A stretch of DNA of 40,367 nt from Methylobacterium aquaticum (GTDB lineage Bacteria; Pseudomonadota; Alphaproteobacteria; Rhizobiales; Beijerinckiaceae). Below, piece after piece: positions 1 through 8,001 of the stretch. Within the stretch, counting starts at the first letter, position 1; each line of letters starts with the position of its first letter. The stretch spans positions 1-40,367 of the forward strand of contig NZ_LABX01000027.1 of assembly GCF_001043915.1 (NCBI RefSeq), in the 5' to 3' direction. The notes under the pieces are model-generated. The model was not told where the DNA came from. It searched no databases and was given only the letters and a program-made list of their open reading frames with translations. Position numbers and translations under genes: made by a program.

Positions 1-18
1 GCTGATTGAGTCTCAACC

Positions 19-141
19 CTAGTGTCCCGGTAGCGAAGTTCGCCCATGAACCATCGCTCGCATCGGTGAGCGCACAGACGAGCGGGGCCGCAACTGCCCA
101 GCAGGCGGGTTCGTCGTCGGAGTTCAGCACCAGGACACTAG
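19..141. mobile_element. MITE-like element with IS630-type ends
   Basis: The ends CTAGTGTCC (19-27) and GGACACTAG (133-141) are perfect inverted repeats. Similarity continues inward: reading each end inward from AGTGTCC, about 22 of the first 32 bases agree, including a GAACC block. Both outer edges are CTAG, a target favoured by some IS630-family elements that duplicate TA. The interior of about 100 bp has no coding capacity. This fits a non-autonomous, deleted IS630-like element. The parent IS is not in the window, so the family is an inference. Confidence 0.5.
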
Positions 142-177
142 AGCACTGCCCGATCACGTTGCAATCGGGCAGTGCTC
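141..177. repeat. Perfect 14-bp palindrome next to the MITE
   Basis: GAGCACTGCCCGAT (141-154) pairs perfectly with ATCGGGCAGTGCTC (164-177) around a 9-base loop. It directly adjoins the MITE-like element. The form resembles the AGAGCA-type intergenic palindromes common in Rhizobiales. No T-run follows, so a terminator role is uncertain. The bases from here to the DUF4394 gene (178-422) contain no other feature I can support. Confidence 0.5.
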
Positions 178-422
178 CCGGTCTTCAAAGGGTCAGGAGT
201 TCGTATTACCCCTGTACGGCGTTGGGCCCAGGACAAGAGTTGTCCCGCACCCTGCAGGTGGACGGTGCAGTCGCAAACAAACTTTGCTGTAGCAAGCTAC
301 CTGAGCGGTTCTTGAGAGCGGACCGTTTCCGCAGAGGAGAAAAATTTGCCGTCGGCTGCATCCGATCCCCCGGCTCATGGCTAGCCCGCCTGATGCCGCC
401 TCCGCGGCAGATGGAGAACGCC

Positions 423-1202
423 ATGCGATTGAGCCTTATCGCCGCAATCCTGCTAGCCGGCACCTGCCTCGGAACCGTCGCTCGTGCCGACACTGTGGCG
501 GCGCTCGTTGGCGACGCCACCTTGGCGCATGTCGACACGGCCGCGAAAAAGGTCACGAAGACGGTGACGATCACCGGGATCGGCGGGGGCGTCCTCGGCA
601 TCGACGTGCGGCCTGCCGACGGCATGCTCTACGCGGTGATCTCCGACGGCAGCGTCGTCACGATCGATCCGACGTCGGGCAAGGCCACAGCCAAATCGAA
701 GCTCGACACGACGCTGGCCGCCGGCACCGCGGCGACGGTCGACTTCAATCCCGTAGCCGACCGCCTGCGCATCATCGGCTCGGATGGCACGAACCTCCGC
801 GCCAACGTCGATGATGGAAAGGTCACGAAGGATGGCCAGCTGAAGTTTGCCGAGACCGACGCGAGGAAGGGCAAGACCCCCAAGGTAACGGCCGGCGCCT
901 ACACCAACGCCTTCAAGGGCACCAAGGAGACCGTCCTGTTCGACATCGAGGCCTCCGGCGCGCTGCTGAAGCAGGCTCCGCCGAATGACGGCATCCTGAA
1001 CACCGTCGGCATGCTCGGCATGTCTGGTGACGCCGTGGCCTTCGACATCCTCTCGGATGGCCAGGGCGGCAACCAGGCCTGGGCCATGGCCGGCGACACG
1101 CTCTACAAGGTGGATCTCGGCACCGGAAAGGGCGAGATCGCGGCCAAGATCGACGGCGTGTCCGGCAAGGTCCGTGACATCGCTATCCTGCCCAAGATGT
1201 AA
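423..1202 (+). CDS. DUF4394 domain exported protein
   Basis: A 259-residue protein with a clear Sec signal peptide (MRLSLIAAILLAGTCLGTVARA, cleaved near residue 22), so it is probably periplasmic or secreted. The mature part has repeated short beta motifs with conserved Gly and Asp, such as GIDVRPADGMLYAV and VDFNPVADRLRIIG, typical of the propeller-like DUF4394 family, whose biochemical role is unknown. I chose ATG 423 because GGAGA at 414-418 is well spaced from it and the signal peptide begins there. ATG 411 and the long upstream extension have no such support. It lies just upstream of an ECF sigma/anti-sigma pair in the same direction, so it may be a target or sensor partner of that pair (inference). 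Confidence 0.85.
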   Translation: MRLSLIAAILLAGTCLGTVARADTVAALVGDATLAHVDTAAKKVTKTVTITGIGGGVLGIDVRPADGMLYAVISDGSVVTIDPTSGKATAKSKLDTTLAAGTAATVDFNPVADRLRIIGSDGTNLRANVDDGKVTKDGQLKFAETDARKGKTPKVTAGAYTNAFKGTKETVLFDIEASGALLKQAPPNDGILNTVGMLGMSGDAVAFDILSDGQGGNQAWAMAGDTLYKVDLGTGKGEIAAKIDGVSGKVRDIAILPKM

Positions 1203-1218
1203 TCTCACTCAGATGAAG

Positions 1219-1244
1219 CAGGACCGGCCCGGGGGCCGGTCCTG
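1219..1244 (+). terminator. Hairpin between DUF4394 gene and sigma factor
   Basis: CAGGACCGGCC (1219-1229) pairs perfectly with GGCCGGTCCTG (1234-1244) around a 4-base loop. No U-run follows, so it may be a weak terminator or an mRNA-stabilising stem that lowers sigma-factor expression relative to the exported protein. Confidence 0.5.
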
Positions 1245-1261
1245 TCGAGTGCCGGAGGATC

Positions 1262-1801
1262 ATGGAGCCCCTCGACCACGCTTCCGCGCTGGAGGGCTGT
1301 GCCCGCGGAGATAGGGCATCGCTGCGTCGTCTCTATGAGCACGAGGCCGGTTTCCTGCTCGCCGTCGCGCTCAGGATCGTGCGGCGGCGCGATGTTGCCG
1401 CCGACGTCCTGCATGATGCCTTTCTGGACATCTGGATGCGCGCCGAGACCTTCGATCGCCGCCGAGGCGCGGGCCGCGCTTGGATCACGACTATCGTGCG
1501 GCATCGCGCGCTGAAGCACGTCCGAGCCGCCGGCCGGGAGACGGACCTTGATGCGGCGCTGGGGGCCGAGATCGCGGACGACACCCCCGATCCGTTCGCC
1601 GCGCTGGCGACATCGCAGGACGGCGCCCGTCTACACGGCTGTCTTGCGCAGCTCGATGCGGACAGGCGGCAAGTGATCCTGCTCGCCTATGTCGATGGCC
1701 TTTCGCAGTCCGAGATCGCCGAGCGGCTTGGTACACCGCTTGGAACCGTGAAAGCGTGGGTCCGCCGCAGCCTCATCGCCCTGAAGGATTGCCTGTCATG
1801 A
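1262..1801 (+). CDS. ECF-type RNA polymerase sigma factor
   Basis: A 179-residue sigma-70 family protein with only regions 2 and 4. Region 2 spans about residues 22-90 (LYEHEAGF, then DVLHDAFLDIW and RAWITTIVRHRALKH). Region 4 spans about 125-176 (RRQVILLAYVDGLSQSEIAERLGTPLGTVKAWVRR, a helix-turn-helix). It should direct core RNA polymerase to a small regulon and be held inactive by the next gene product. The start is set by GGAGG at 1254-1258, three bases before the ATG. Its TGA overlaps the next ATG (ATGA), indicating translational coupling with the anti-sigma factor. It resembles the SigK/RskA type, but the ECF group is not assigned. Confidence 0.92.
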   Translation: MEPLDHASALEGCARGDRASLRRLYEHEAGFLLAVALRIVRRRDVAADVLHDAFLDIWMRAETFDRRRGAGRAWITTIVRHRALKHVRAAGRETDLDAALGAEIADDTPDPFAALATSQDGARLHGCLAQLDADRRQVILLAYVDGLSQSEIAERLGTPLGTVKAWVRRSLIALKDCLS

Positions 1802-2565
1802 TCCCGAGCGAGCCGGAAGACCGCGACGTCTTGGCGGGCGAGTACGTGCTGGGTCTGCTCGACACCGCGGCCATGGCGGAGGTCGAGCAGGCCTTGGCTT
1901 TGGATGCGGATCTCGCTCGCCGCGTCGCCTTCTGGGAAGAGCGATTGCTGCCAGCCTCCGCCGCTTTCGGAACGGCCGAGGTCGATCCGACCCAATGGGC
2001 ACGGATCGAACGGGATCTCGCGACGCGCCGGCAGGCGGTTGGCCGGACGACGATCTCGCCCCCCTCACGACCACGGTACGGGGCGGTGAGAGCGGCGTGG
2101 CGGAGCCCCGCTCTATGGCGGGCCACAACGGCCCTCGCCACAGCCGCCGCCATTCTGCTGGCGATCCTGCCGAGCCGTTTATCGGCGCCTGCCGAGAGCC
2201 CGACGCGCTACTTCGCGATCCTGCAGAGCCGCGATGCTGCCGGGCAGGAGAGCGGCCCTGGCTGGCTCATCCAGATCGCCCGGAACGGCACGGTGCGGTC
2301 TCTGCCGCTGGCCGAGGTGCGGCCGGGGACCGGGCGATCGCTGCAGCTCTGGACCCTGTGGGATCAGGCGCGCGGACCGGTCTCCCTTGGCGTGCTGCCG
2401 CCGGGCGGAGCAATCCACCTGCCGCCGGAACGGCTGGAAACCATAGGCGATGGGCAGCTCTTCGAGATCACGCTGGAACCGGAGGCGGGCTCGCCGATCG
2501 GTCGTCCGACAGGCCGGATTCTGTTCATCGGCCGCGCCAAGGGAGCTGCGACGCAGACGTTGTGA
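1798..2565 (+). CDS. Membrane-bound anti-sigma factor (RskA-like)
   Basis: A 255-residue protein. The N-terminal cytoplasmic part begins with a zinc-finger-less anti-sigma motif (LAGEYVLGLLDTAAMAEVEQAL, residues 12-33). One membrane helix follows at about 108-128, and the C-terminal extracytoplasmic RskA-like domain at about 135-250 includes the typical LQLWTLWD motif. It should bind and restrain the sigma factor encoded just upstream, and an envelope signal would release it. The start overlaps the sigma stop by four bases. The organisation exported protein - ECF - anti-sigma recalls SigK/RskA loci, which often carry an exported partner. Confidence 0.9.
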   Translation: MIPSEPEDRDVLAGEYVLGLLDTAAMAEVEQALALDADLARRVAFWEERLLPASAAFGTAEVDPTQWARIERDLATRRQAVGRTTISPPSRPRYGAVRAAWRSPALWRATTALATAAAILLAILPSRLSAPAESPTRYFAILQSRDAAGQESGPGWLIQIARNGTVRSLPLAEVRPGTGRSLQLWTLWDQARGPVSLGVLPPGGAIHLPPERLETIGDGQLFEITLEPEAGSPIGRPTGRILFIGRAKGAATQTL

Positions 2566-3116
2566 CGGAGCGAGCAAGCTGCTCACGAGCTGTCACTCTT
2601 CTTCCGGCCGAGTTTCGTCAGCTGACAAACGTCTGCTGCTTCTATCCCCGGCCGAAAGCAGACCGTCGCACATTCACCCATTCTGGTTGATCCTCTTTGC
2701 CGCTGTGCGCCATAAGCAGGCTTTCGAATAGAGCTGCTGGAATGACGCTTAGCCCCCGAAGGCTGCCATTGACATGGAATGGCCAGTCCGGGCGGTCAAG
2801 ACATCCTGATGTCGTGGCTTATAAAGCGGTGCGAGCGCGCATCTCGATGAGCTTCGAATGCCAACGCAAGTGACGGCCGCTTTCGATCGAGTGTGTGTAA
2901 AAACGCGGAAGTTGTAGAAGCATCTCCCCGCCCACACTCATGACAGCGCCGTTGCAGGCATCTTGGCGGGGTCTCTGACACCGTCCAGGATGGTTGAATG
3001 CCAAAAACACAACTATCGTACTAAATTTTTTTGCGCCGCGCTCACGTTTTCACACAGCATCGACCCAGATAAAACACATAAGTTCAGCATCTGATGAGCC
3101 GAAAGCAGACGTGCTC
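2566..3116. other. Intergenic region without recognisable gene
   Basis: About 550 bases, with patches lower in GC than the surroundings (for example 2990-3080). The short open frames here show no family signature, signal peptide or ribosome binding site. I see no repeat that recurs elsewhere in the window. Confidence 0.5.
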
Positions 3117-3509
3117 TCACGCTTGCGTTTTTATGCTGTCATGCTCGTAGTTGGCCGCCTCGATCGCCGCACCGTTGCTGAGTGCCCACGAGCAGAGTGC
3201 CTCGAAGGGCTGGCGTAGCGAATGGCCCAGCGGCGTGATCGCGTACTCGACGCCGATGGGTGTGGTTGGCAGCACAGTCCGGGTCACCAGACCGTTGCGC
3301 TCCAGCCGCTTCAGCGCGTCCGCGAGCGCCTTGTGGGTGATGCCGTCGAGCCGCCGCTTGATCGCGTTGAACCGCGCCGGCCGGGGGCAGAGCACCGTGA
3401 GGATCAGGATCGTCCACTTGTCGGCGATCTTGTCCAACACCGGGCGGACCCGCGCCATGTTGGCGAGCGCGCACTCGGACGCGGCATCGAGATCGGTATC
3501 ATCGGCCAT
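3117..3509 (-). CDS. HxlR-family winged-helix regulator
   Basis: A 130-residue regulator. The HxlR signature is clear: KIADKWTILIL (about 27-37), RFNAIKRRLDGITHKALADALKRLERNGLV (about 46-75, recognition helix and wing) and VEYAITPLGHSL (about 86-97). Family members bind inverted repeats as dimers, often regulate a divergently transcribed redox gene and may sense electrophiles through a Cys. Cys13 near the N terminus and Cys41 are candidates. It diverges from an SDR oxidoreductase gene with 82 bases between them, which is the probable target. Confidence 0.9.
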   Translation of the reverse strand: MADDTDLDAASECALANMARVRPVLDKIADKWTILILTVLCPRPARFNAIKRRLDGITHKALADALKRLERNGLVTRTVLPTTPIGVEYAITPLGHSLRQPFEALCSWALSNGAAIEAANYEHDSIKTQA

Positions 3510-3545
3510 ATCTAGGCTAACCTAAGTGCGTTCTTGATAGCAGAT

Positions 3546-3558
3546 ATACGATCTGTAT
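3546..3558. promoter_or_regulatory. Candidate HxlR operator
   Basis: ATAC (3546-3549) and GTAT (3555-3558) are inverted around GATCT, in an AT-rich patch between the divergent HxlR and SDR genes. The position fits an operator, but the arms are short and no second site is seen. Confidence 0.3.
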
Positions 3559-3591
3559 GTGATGCGCCATCGCAGACGAAGGGATGCTCCG

Positions 3592-4323
3592 ATGGCTCGC
3601 ATGCAGGACAAGATTGCGCTCGTGGTCGGCGGGGCGAAGGGCATCGGTCTCGCGGTTGCCGAGCGGCTCGCGGTCGAGGGCGCGACGGTCTTCCTCACCG
3701 GGCGCCGCGCCGACGAGGTCGAGGCGGCCGCCGGCAGGATCGGGCGCGGCGCTCGGGGTCTCGTCGCCGACTCAGCCCGAGAGGACGATTTGCATCGCGT
3801 CGTGGCGACGGTGCGGGAGGCCCATGGTCGAATCGACGCGCTGGTTCTCAACGCGGGCATCTCGGAACCGGCGACCCTGCGGGACGGGACGCCCGAGCAT
3901 TTCGACCGGCACTTCGCCGTCAACGTCCGCGGCGCTGTCTTCGGGCTGCAGGCCGCGTTGGGAGCGATGGGGCGCGGTGGGTCCGTCGTGCTGATGGGGT
4001 CGATTGCCGACGTGATGGGGGTGACGCCCTACGGGACCTACGCCGCCACGAAAGCGGCCCTGCGCTCCTACGCGCGCACATGGACGGCTGAACTGGCCCC
4101 GCAGGGCATCCGCGTGAACGTGGTGGCCCCCGGCCCGACCGACACCGCCATGATGGCGAGCGTGCCGGAGGAGGGGCGGGCCGCGCTGATCGCGCCGATC
4201 CCGCTCGGTCGCATGGCGCGCCCGGACGAGGTGGCGGCGGCCACGCTGTTCCTGCTGAGCGACGAGGCGAGCTTTGTCGCGGGCGCCGAACTGTGCGTCG
4301 ATGGCGGGATGCGGCAGGTGTAG
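3592..4323 (+). CDS. SDR-family NAD(P)-dependent oxidoreductase
   Basis: A 243-residue classical short-chain dehydrogenase. The nucleotide-binding motif GGAKGIG lies at 13-19, NAG at 87-89, and the catalytic Ser137, Tyr150 and Lys154 (YAATK) are all present. The PG motif (APGPTDT, 179-185) and the C-terminal GAELCVDGG are standard. The substrate is unknown. The start follows GAAGGGA (3578-3584). An upstream in-frame ATG (3559) would add 11 basic residues and overlaps the putative operator, so it is less likely. It is probably controlled by the divergent HxlR regulator. Confidence 0.9.
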   Translation: MARMQDKIALVVGGAKGIGLAVAERLAVEGATVFLTGRRADEVEAAAGRIGRGARGLVADSAREDDLHRVVATVREAHGRIDALVLNAGISEPATLRDGTPEHFDRHFAVNVRGAVFGLQAALGAMGRGGSVVLMGSIADVMGVTPYGTYAATKAALRSYARTWTAELAPQGIRVNVVAPGPTDTAMMASVPEEGRAALIAPIPLGRMARPDEVAAATLFLLSDEASFVAGAELCVDGGMRQV

Positions 4324-4796
4324 CTTCTTGGTCAGAGTTTCAGTGTGTCCGCTTCGGGCAATTTGCATTCGCCAAAGCCGATCGTCTGTTACAGGCGGTC
4401 GGATTCTGGAAGCTGTTCGTGGCGGAGTTGCACGACCCATTGCGGGAGGAAGGTCCCCACATGGTGGAGGATATACGCGACAACCTCCCGCTTGGCTGGG
4501 CCGAGGCCGCATTTCGTTGCGGAAGACTGGCGAGAATGGGACCCTCCGGCCCGGCAAGCTTCGGGAGAATCTGCGCAAGCGCAGTGAAGCCGGGCAGCCG
4601 CTCAGGAAGCTTGAGGACAGGCACGTCGCCGCGACCGACCGCTGGCCCAGCTGCAGGACCCTCAATAGCGACGAGGCCGCTCAGCGCGAGGATGGTCGGC
4701 GAGTGGTTCCAAGCCAGCCTACGGTCGGGACCGTCCCGTGCGCGGGCTGCACGGGACAGCCATGCGCAGGTTGGCGGCGCTCCCGCGGAGCCGCCT
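4324..4796. other. Intergenic region, possible gene remnant
   Basis: About 470 bases between two convergent genes. One minus-strand frame around 4385-4500 reads like protein (AKREVVAYILHHVG, then LPQWVVQLRHEQLP), but it is short, lacks a start and matches nothing I recognise. It may be a decayed gene fragment. No repeat or RNA gene is evident. Confidence 0.3.
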
Positions 4797-5699
4797 TCAG
4801 TGAGCGACCTCATGATGCCGCATCGCTTCGAGGTCGGCGATCAGCCCCGGCCCGGTCGGGTGCCACCCCAGCCGGGCCTGCGTCCAGGCACTCGACGCGG
4901 ACATGTCCACGCCTGCAAATGCGCCGAGCCACTCGAAATGCCCGGCCGCCTCCTCCGGCGAAACGGACTTGACCGGAACGTTCAGCCCCCGGCCGAGCAC
5001 ATCCGCGATGGCGCGGGTCGGGACGCCCTCCTCGGCGACCGCGTGGTAGCGCGCACCCGCCGTCTGCCGCTCCAGGGCCAACCGATAGAGGCGGGCGACG
5101 TCGAGTACATGCGCGGCCGACCACCGGTGCGCTCCGTCCCCGACATAGGCCGAGACTCCCTTTCGGCGGGCCAGGTCGAGGAGGTAGGTGACGAGGCCTT
5201 GCTTGACCGTATCGTGCACCTGGGGGAGCCGCACGACCGACACGTTGACGCCCGCCTCGGACAGCATGGCGCCCGCCAGCTCGGAGGCGATGCGCGGGTT
5301 CGGATGCTCGGTGTTGAAGACGTCCTCCGTCGCCGGCAGGCCCGGGGCGGTGCTACCGGCGCCGGTCCCCGACGTGATGATCAGGGGCCGATCCGAACCC
5401 TTGAGGGGGGAGCCCAGGGCCTCGATGGCGCGCCGGTCCTTCTCGCAATTCGCGGCGAAGTTCGTGAAGTCGTCGTGGTCGAAGGCGGTGTGGATCACGC
5501 CGTCCGCCCGGGCGACGCCGCCGCGCAGGCTGTCCAGGTCGTCCAGGTTCCCGAGATGCGGCTCGGCCCCGGCGTCGTGTAGGGCCCGGGCGCCTGTCTC
5601 CGAGCGGGTCAGGCCGAGGACCTGATGGCCTGCGGCGAGGAGCTCGGCAACGATGGCCGAGCCGATGAAGCCGGTCGCGCCGGTGAGGAATACGCGCAT
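4797..5699 (-). CDS. Extended/atypical SDR, NAD-dependent epimerase-like
   Basis: A 300-residue protein beginning with the nucleotide-binding fold MRVFLTGATGFIGSAIV (GxxGxxG at 7-13). Further features are DGVIHTAFDHDDF (about 66-78), the substrate-region motif VVRLPQVHD and a long C-terminal half. The family (NAD-dependent epimerase/dehydratase, atypical SDR5-like) acts on diverse small molecules, so no substrate can be assigned. The usual YxxxK is not evident, as in many atypical SDRs. It diverges from an HTH regulator gene across 99 bases, a common arrangement in which the regulator controls the enzyme. Confidence 0.88.
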   Translation of the reverse strand: MRVFLTGATGFIGSAIVAELLAAGHQVLGLTRSETGARALHDAGAEPHLGNLDDLDSLRGGVARADGVIHTAFDHDDFTNFAANCEKDRRAIEALGSPLKGSDRPLIITSGTGAGSTAPGLPATEDVFNTEHPNPRIASELAGAMLSEAGVNVSVVRLPQVHDTVKQGLVTYLLDLARRKGVSAYVGDGAHRWSAAHVLDVARLYRLALERQTAGARYHAVAEEGVPTRAIADVLGRGLNVPVKSVSPEEAAGHFEWLGAFAGVDMSASSAWTQARLGWHPTGPGLIADLEAMRHHEVAH

Positions 5700-5753
5700 G
5701 GGTGCTTGTCCGAAGTGGCGTGGAAGCCCACTGTCGCGCCCTCCCGCATCCGG

Positions 5754-5785
5754 TTAAAGTAGTGACCTCATCCGGGTATAGTCAC
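5754..5785 (+). promoter_or_regulatory. Candidate promoter and operator for the MmyB-like regulator
   Basis: TTAAAG (5754-5759) and TATAGT (5777-5782) are 17 bases apart and could be -35 and -10 boxes. GTGAC (5762-5766) and GTCAC (5781-5785) form an inverted repeat (TAGTGAC/GTCACCA, 6 of 7) overlapping them. This would suit autoregulation and control of the divergent SDR gene. It is inferred from sequence only. Confidence 0.35.
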
Positions 5786-5798
5786 CAACAGGATCGCG

Positions 5799-6650
5799 AT
5801 GCCGTCCACCTCGGAGAACTTGCTCGGCGCCTATCTCCGGGACCGGCGGACAAGGCTCGATCCGGCCGCCTTCGGGTTCTCCGGACGTCGGAGGACGCCG
5901 GGCCTGCGCCGGGAGGAGGTCGCCCAGCGCTCGAACATCAGCGCGACTTGGTACACGTGGCTGGAGCAAGGACGCGGCGGGGCCCCCTCCGCGGACGTGC
6001 TCAACCGCATCGCGTCCGGGCTGATGCTGACGGAGCCGGAACGCGAGCACCTGTTCATGCTGGGGCTCGGGCGCCCGCCCGAGGTCCGCTACAGGCCGGT
6101 CGAGGGTGTGACACCGCGCCTGCAACGCCTCCTCGACACGCTTGAGGCGAGCCCCGCGCTGGTGAAGACCGCCACCTGGGACGTCCTCGCCTGGAACGCG
6201 GCCGCCGCCGTGGTGCTGACCGATTGGGATACGGTCCCGTTCCGCGAGCGCAACATCCTGCGCCGGATGTTCGGCGACCCGCGGGTGCGGAGCGCGCAGC
6301 ACGACTGGGAAAGCGTGGCGCGCTTCGTGGTCGGTACGTTCCGGGCCGATGCGGCGCGGGCCGGCGCCACCTCGGAGGTCGCCCGGCTGGTGGAGGAGCT
6401 CTGCCGCACGAGCCCGGAGTTCGAGGCGCTCTGGCGGGAGAACGACGTCCGGGTCCACGGGGACGGGGTCAAGCGCCTGCGGCACCCGACGCTCGGCGAG
6501 ATCGAGCTGGAATACTCGGCCTTCGCGGTTGACGGGCGGCCCGACCTCGGCATGCTCGTCTACAACCCTGTCGAGGATATGGTCGCCGAGGGGATACGCG
6601 CACTGGTTGCCATGCGCTCTGCCGGTCGGCAACACCGTGCGCGAGTTTGA
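5799..6650 (+). CDS. XRE-type HTH regulator with MmyB-like ligand domain
   Basis: A 283-residue regulator. The N-terminal helix-turn-helix (about 8-80) has the family signature RRRTPGLRREEVAQRSNISATWYTWLEQGR. The C-terminal domain (about 100-275) has the MmyB-type features WDVLAWNAAAAVV, FVGTFRADAAR and the closing FAVDGRPDLGMLVYNP. MmyB domains are PAS-like and bind fatty-acid-type ligands. These regulators are commonly divergent from an SDR, as here. The start is ATG 5799 after AGGAT. Confidence 0.92.
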   Translation: MPSTSENLLGAYLRDRRTRLDPAAFGFSGRRRTPGLRREEVAQRSNISATWYTWLEQGRGGAPSADVLNRIASGLMLTEPEREHLFMLGLGRPPEVRYRPVEGVTPRLQRLLDTLEASPALVKTATWDVLAWNAAAAVVLTDWDTVPFRERNILRRMFGDPRVRSAQHDWESVARFVVGTFRADAARAGATSEVARLVEELCRTSPEFEALWRENDVRVHGDGVKRLRHPTLGEIELEYSAFAVDGRPDLGMLVYNPVEDMVAEGIRALVAMRSAGRQHRARV

Positions 6651-6704
6651 TCGACTTGACTGGTCTAAGCGTCAGGGCTCGTCGGCGAGCGCGTCGTCGA
6701 TCCA

Positions 6705-6935
6705 CCGGCACAGGATCAGCCGGCGAGTCGTACCGGAGGGCGTTGGTGGTGAATTCGTGCAAGGCCACACCGATGGGCACGGCAAGCTCGGACGGCAGAA
6801 CGTCCTTGGGGCCGGTGAAGGGCAGTCGGCCGCGCTCGTCGTAGGGGTCGAACTCGCCGCGCAGCAATCCCTCGAACGTGGCGGCCTGAGCCACGTTCTC
6901 GGTGATGAGGCTGATGAGCCCTCGCAAGCGCCATA
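6705..6935 (-). pseudogene. Remnant of an HWE-type sensor histidine kinase
   Basis: One minus-strand frame encodes about 77 residues of a histidine-kinase core. It carries LRGLISLITENV near the phosphoacceptor helix, then LPSELAVPIGVALHEFTTNALRYDS, the N-box of HWE/HisKA_2 kinases. Both the sensory N terminus and the rest of the ATP-binding domain are absent. The upstream boundary coincides with the edge of a two-hairpin repeat at 6935, suggesting truncation by or next to that element. It is not expected to be functional. Confidence 0.65.
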
Positions 6936-7039
6936 GAGCATTTCCCGACCAAGTGGACACCGGTTGGTCGTAGAAAATGCGGCAAAATCAAATAGCTAGA
7001 GAATATTGGCGATTGCAAAGTGATCGTGAAGCACTCTAG
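6935..7039 (+). repeat. Two-hairpin dispersed repeat, copy a
   Basis: About 105 bases, one of four family copies in this window (others at 10107, 29839 and 37251). Hairpin 1 is CGACCAA (6946-6952) with TTGGTCG (6964-6970) around the shared AAGTGG-ACCGG core. A linker with the shared AAAAT and CAAAT blocks follows. The second half (GATTGCA, then GATCGTGAAGC, ending CTCTAG) matches copy c closely, but its stem has decayed. It lies between a kinase remnant and a LysR pseudogene. Confidence 0.75.
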
Positions 7040-7087
7040 CCGCGGTGATCGGTCGCAAAAAGAAAATTCTGGCAGTACACTTCTTCC

Positions 7088-7992
7088 ATAAAAAGCATAG
7101 TTCCCGACTTCGAGGCATGGGTTGTTTTCGCCAAGGTGGTCGAGCACGGGTCTTTTTCAGCGGCTGCTGATGCGTTGAGGCTGTCGAACGGAGCGGCATC
7201 GAAGGCGGTGAGCCGGCTTGAGAAACGTCTCGGCGTCACCCCGTTTCATCGCACCACGCGAACGCTGACACTCTCACCCCGATCGGGAGTTCGCTGGCAG
7301 GCAGGGCTGCGGCGCTTCTCAGCCATGCGGAAGAGGCGGAGAACGCGGCGCGCGACGAGGGTGCGGAGCCGCATGGCCTTGTGAGGATCGCGGCGCCGAT
7401 GAGATACGGCATCTCCCATGTCGCACCGCTGCGTCCGCGGCTCGCCGTCGATCTGCCAGGCGTCAGCGTGAACCTCGACCTCGACGATGCGCCGGTCGAC
7501 CTGGTGGCGAAGGGCGTGGACATCGCGGTCCGGATCCGGCTGGCTGTCCAATTCCGGCCTGAAGGCGCGGAAGTTGGGCGACGTGCGATCACAGCTCGTC
7601 GCCGCGCCGTCGTACATCGCGCGGTCTGGCGCCCCCGCATGCCCCGAGCAACTCGCTGATCACGCCGCCCTGACCTGCGCCAATGTGCGACCGCATCACC
7701 GCTGGGCGCTTGAACACCTTGGGGGGAGCGCGTCCAGGTCGAAGTCAGAAACCTGCTGGTGACGAACAGCGGGGAGGCAATGCTGCCGCTCCTGCGGGCC
7801 GGCGTCGCCGTGGCGCTCGTTCCAGACGTCATGATCCGCGATGATCTTGCACGCGGTACCCTGGTCCACATCCTTCCCGGCTCGGGACTGCGCCCGGCCG
7901 GGCTCCACCTGGTCACTCCGACATCCGGGCCCCGCCCATCGCGCGTAACCGCCGTCCTCGACTTCCTCGCCAGGACCCTGACGTCGCCGTGA
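7088..7992 (+). pseudogene. LysR-type regulator, broken by several frameshifts
   Basis: The pieces together cover a full LysR protein. The HTH part (PDFEAWVVFAKVVEHGSF, then SNGAASKAVSRLEKRLG) occupies about 7103-7280. The frame then changes near 7285. The effector domain (GLVRIAAPMRYGISHVAPL and VDLVAKGVDIAVRI) runs to about 7560, changes frame again (LGDVRSQLVAAPSYIA), and shifts a third time near 7720-7750. The C terminus (EAMLPLLRAGVAVALVPDVM) ends at 7992. No ATG, GTG or TTG lies in frame before the conserved N terminus; ATA at 7088 or 7097 sits where a start would be expected. The gene appears recently decayed. Confidence 0.85.
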
Positions 7993-8001
7993 CCGCTCTG
8001 G

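Noticed and set aside
4340..4813. A 157-residue minus-strand open frame between the SDR genes.
   Set aside because: No recognisable domain, overlaps the neighbouring gene's end, lacks a ribosome site. Reported only as a possible remnant.
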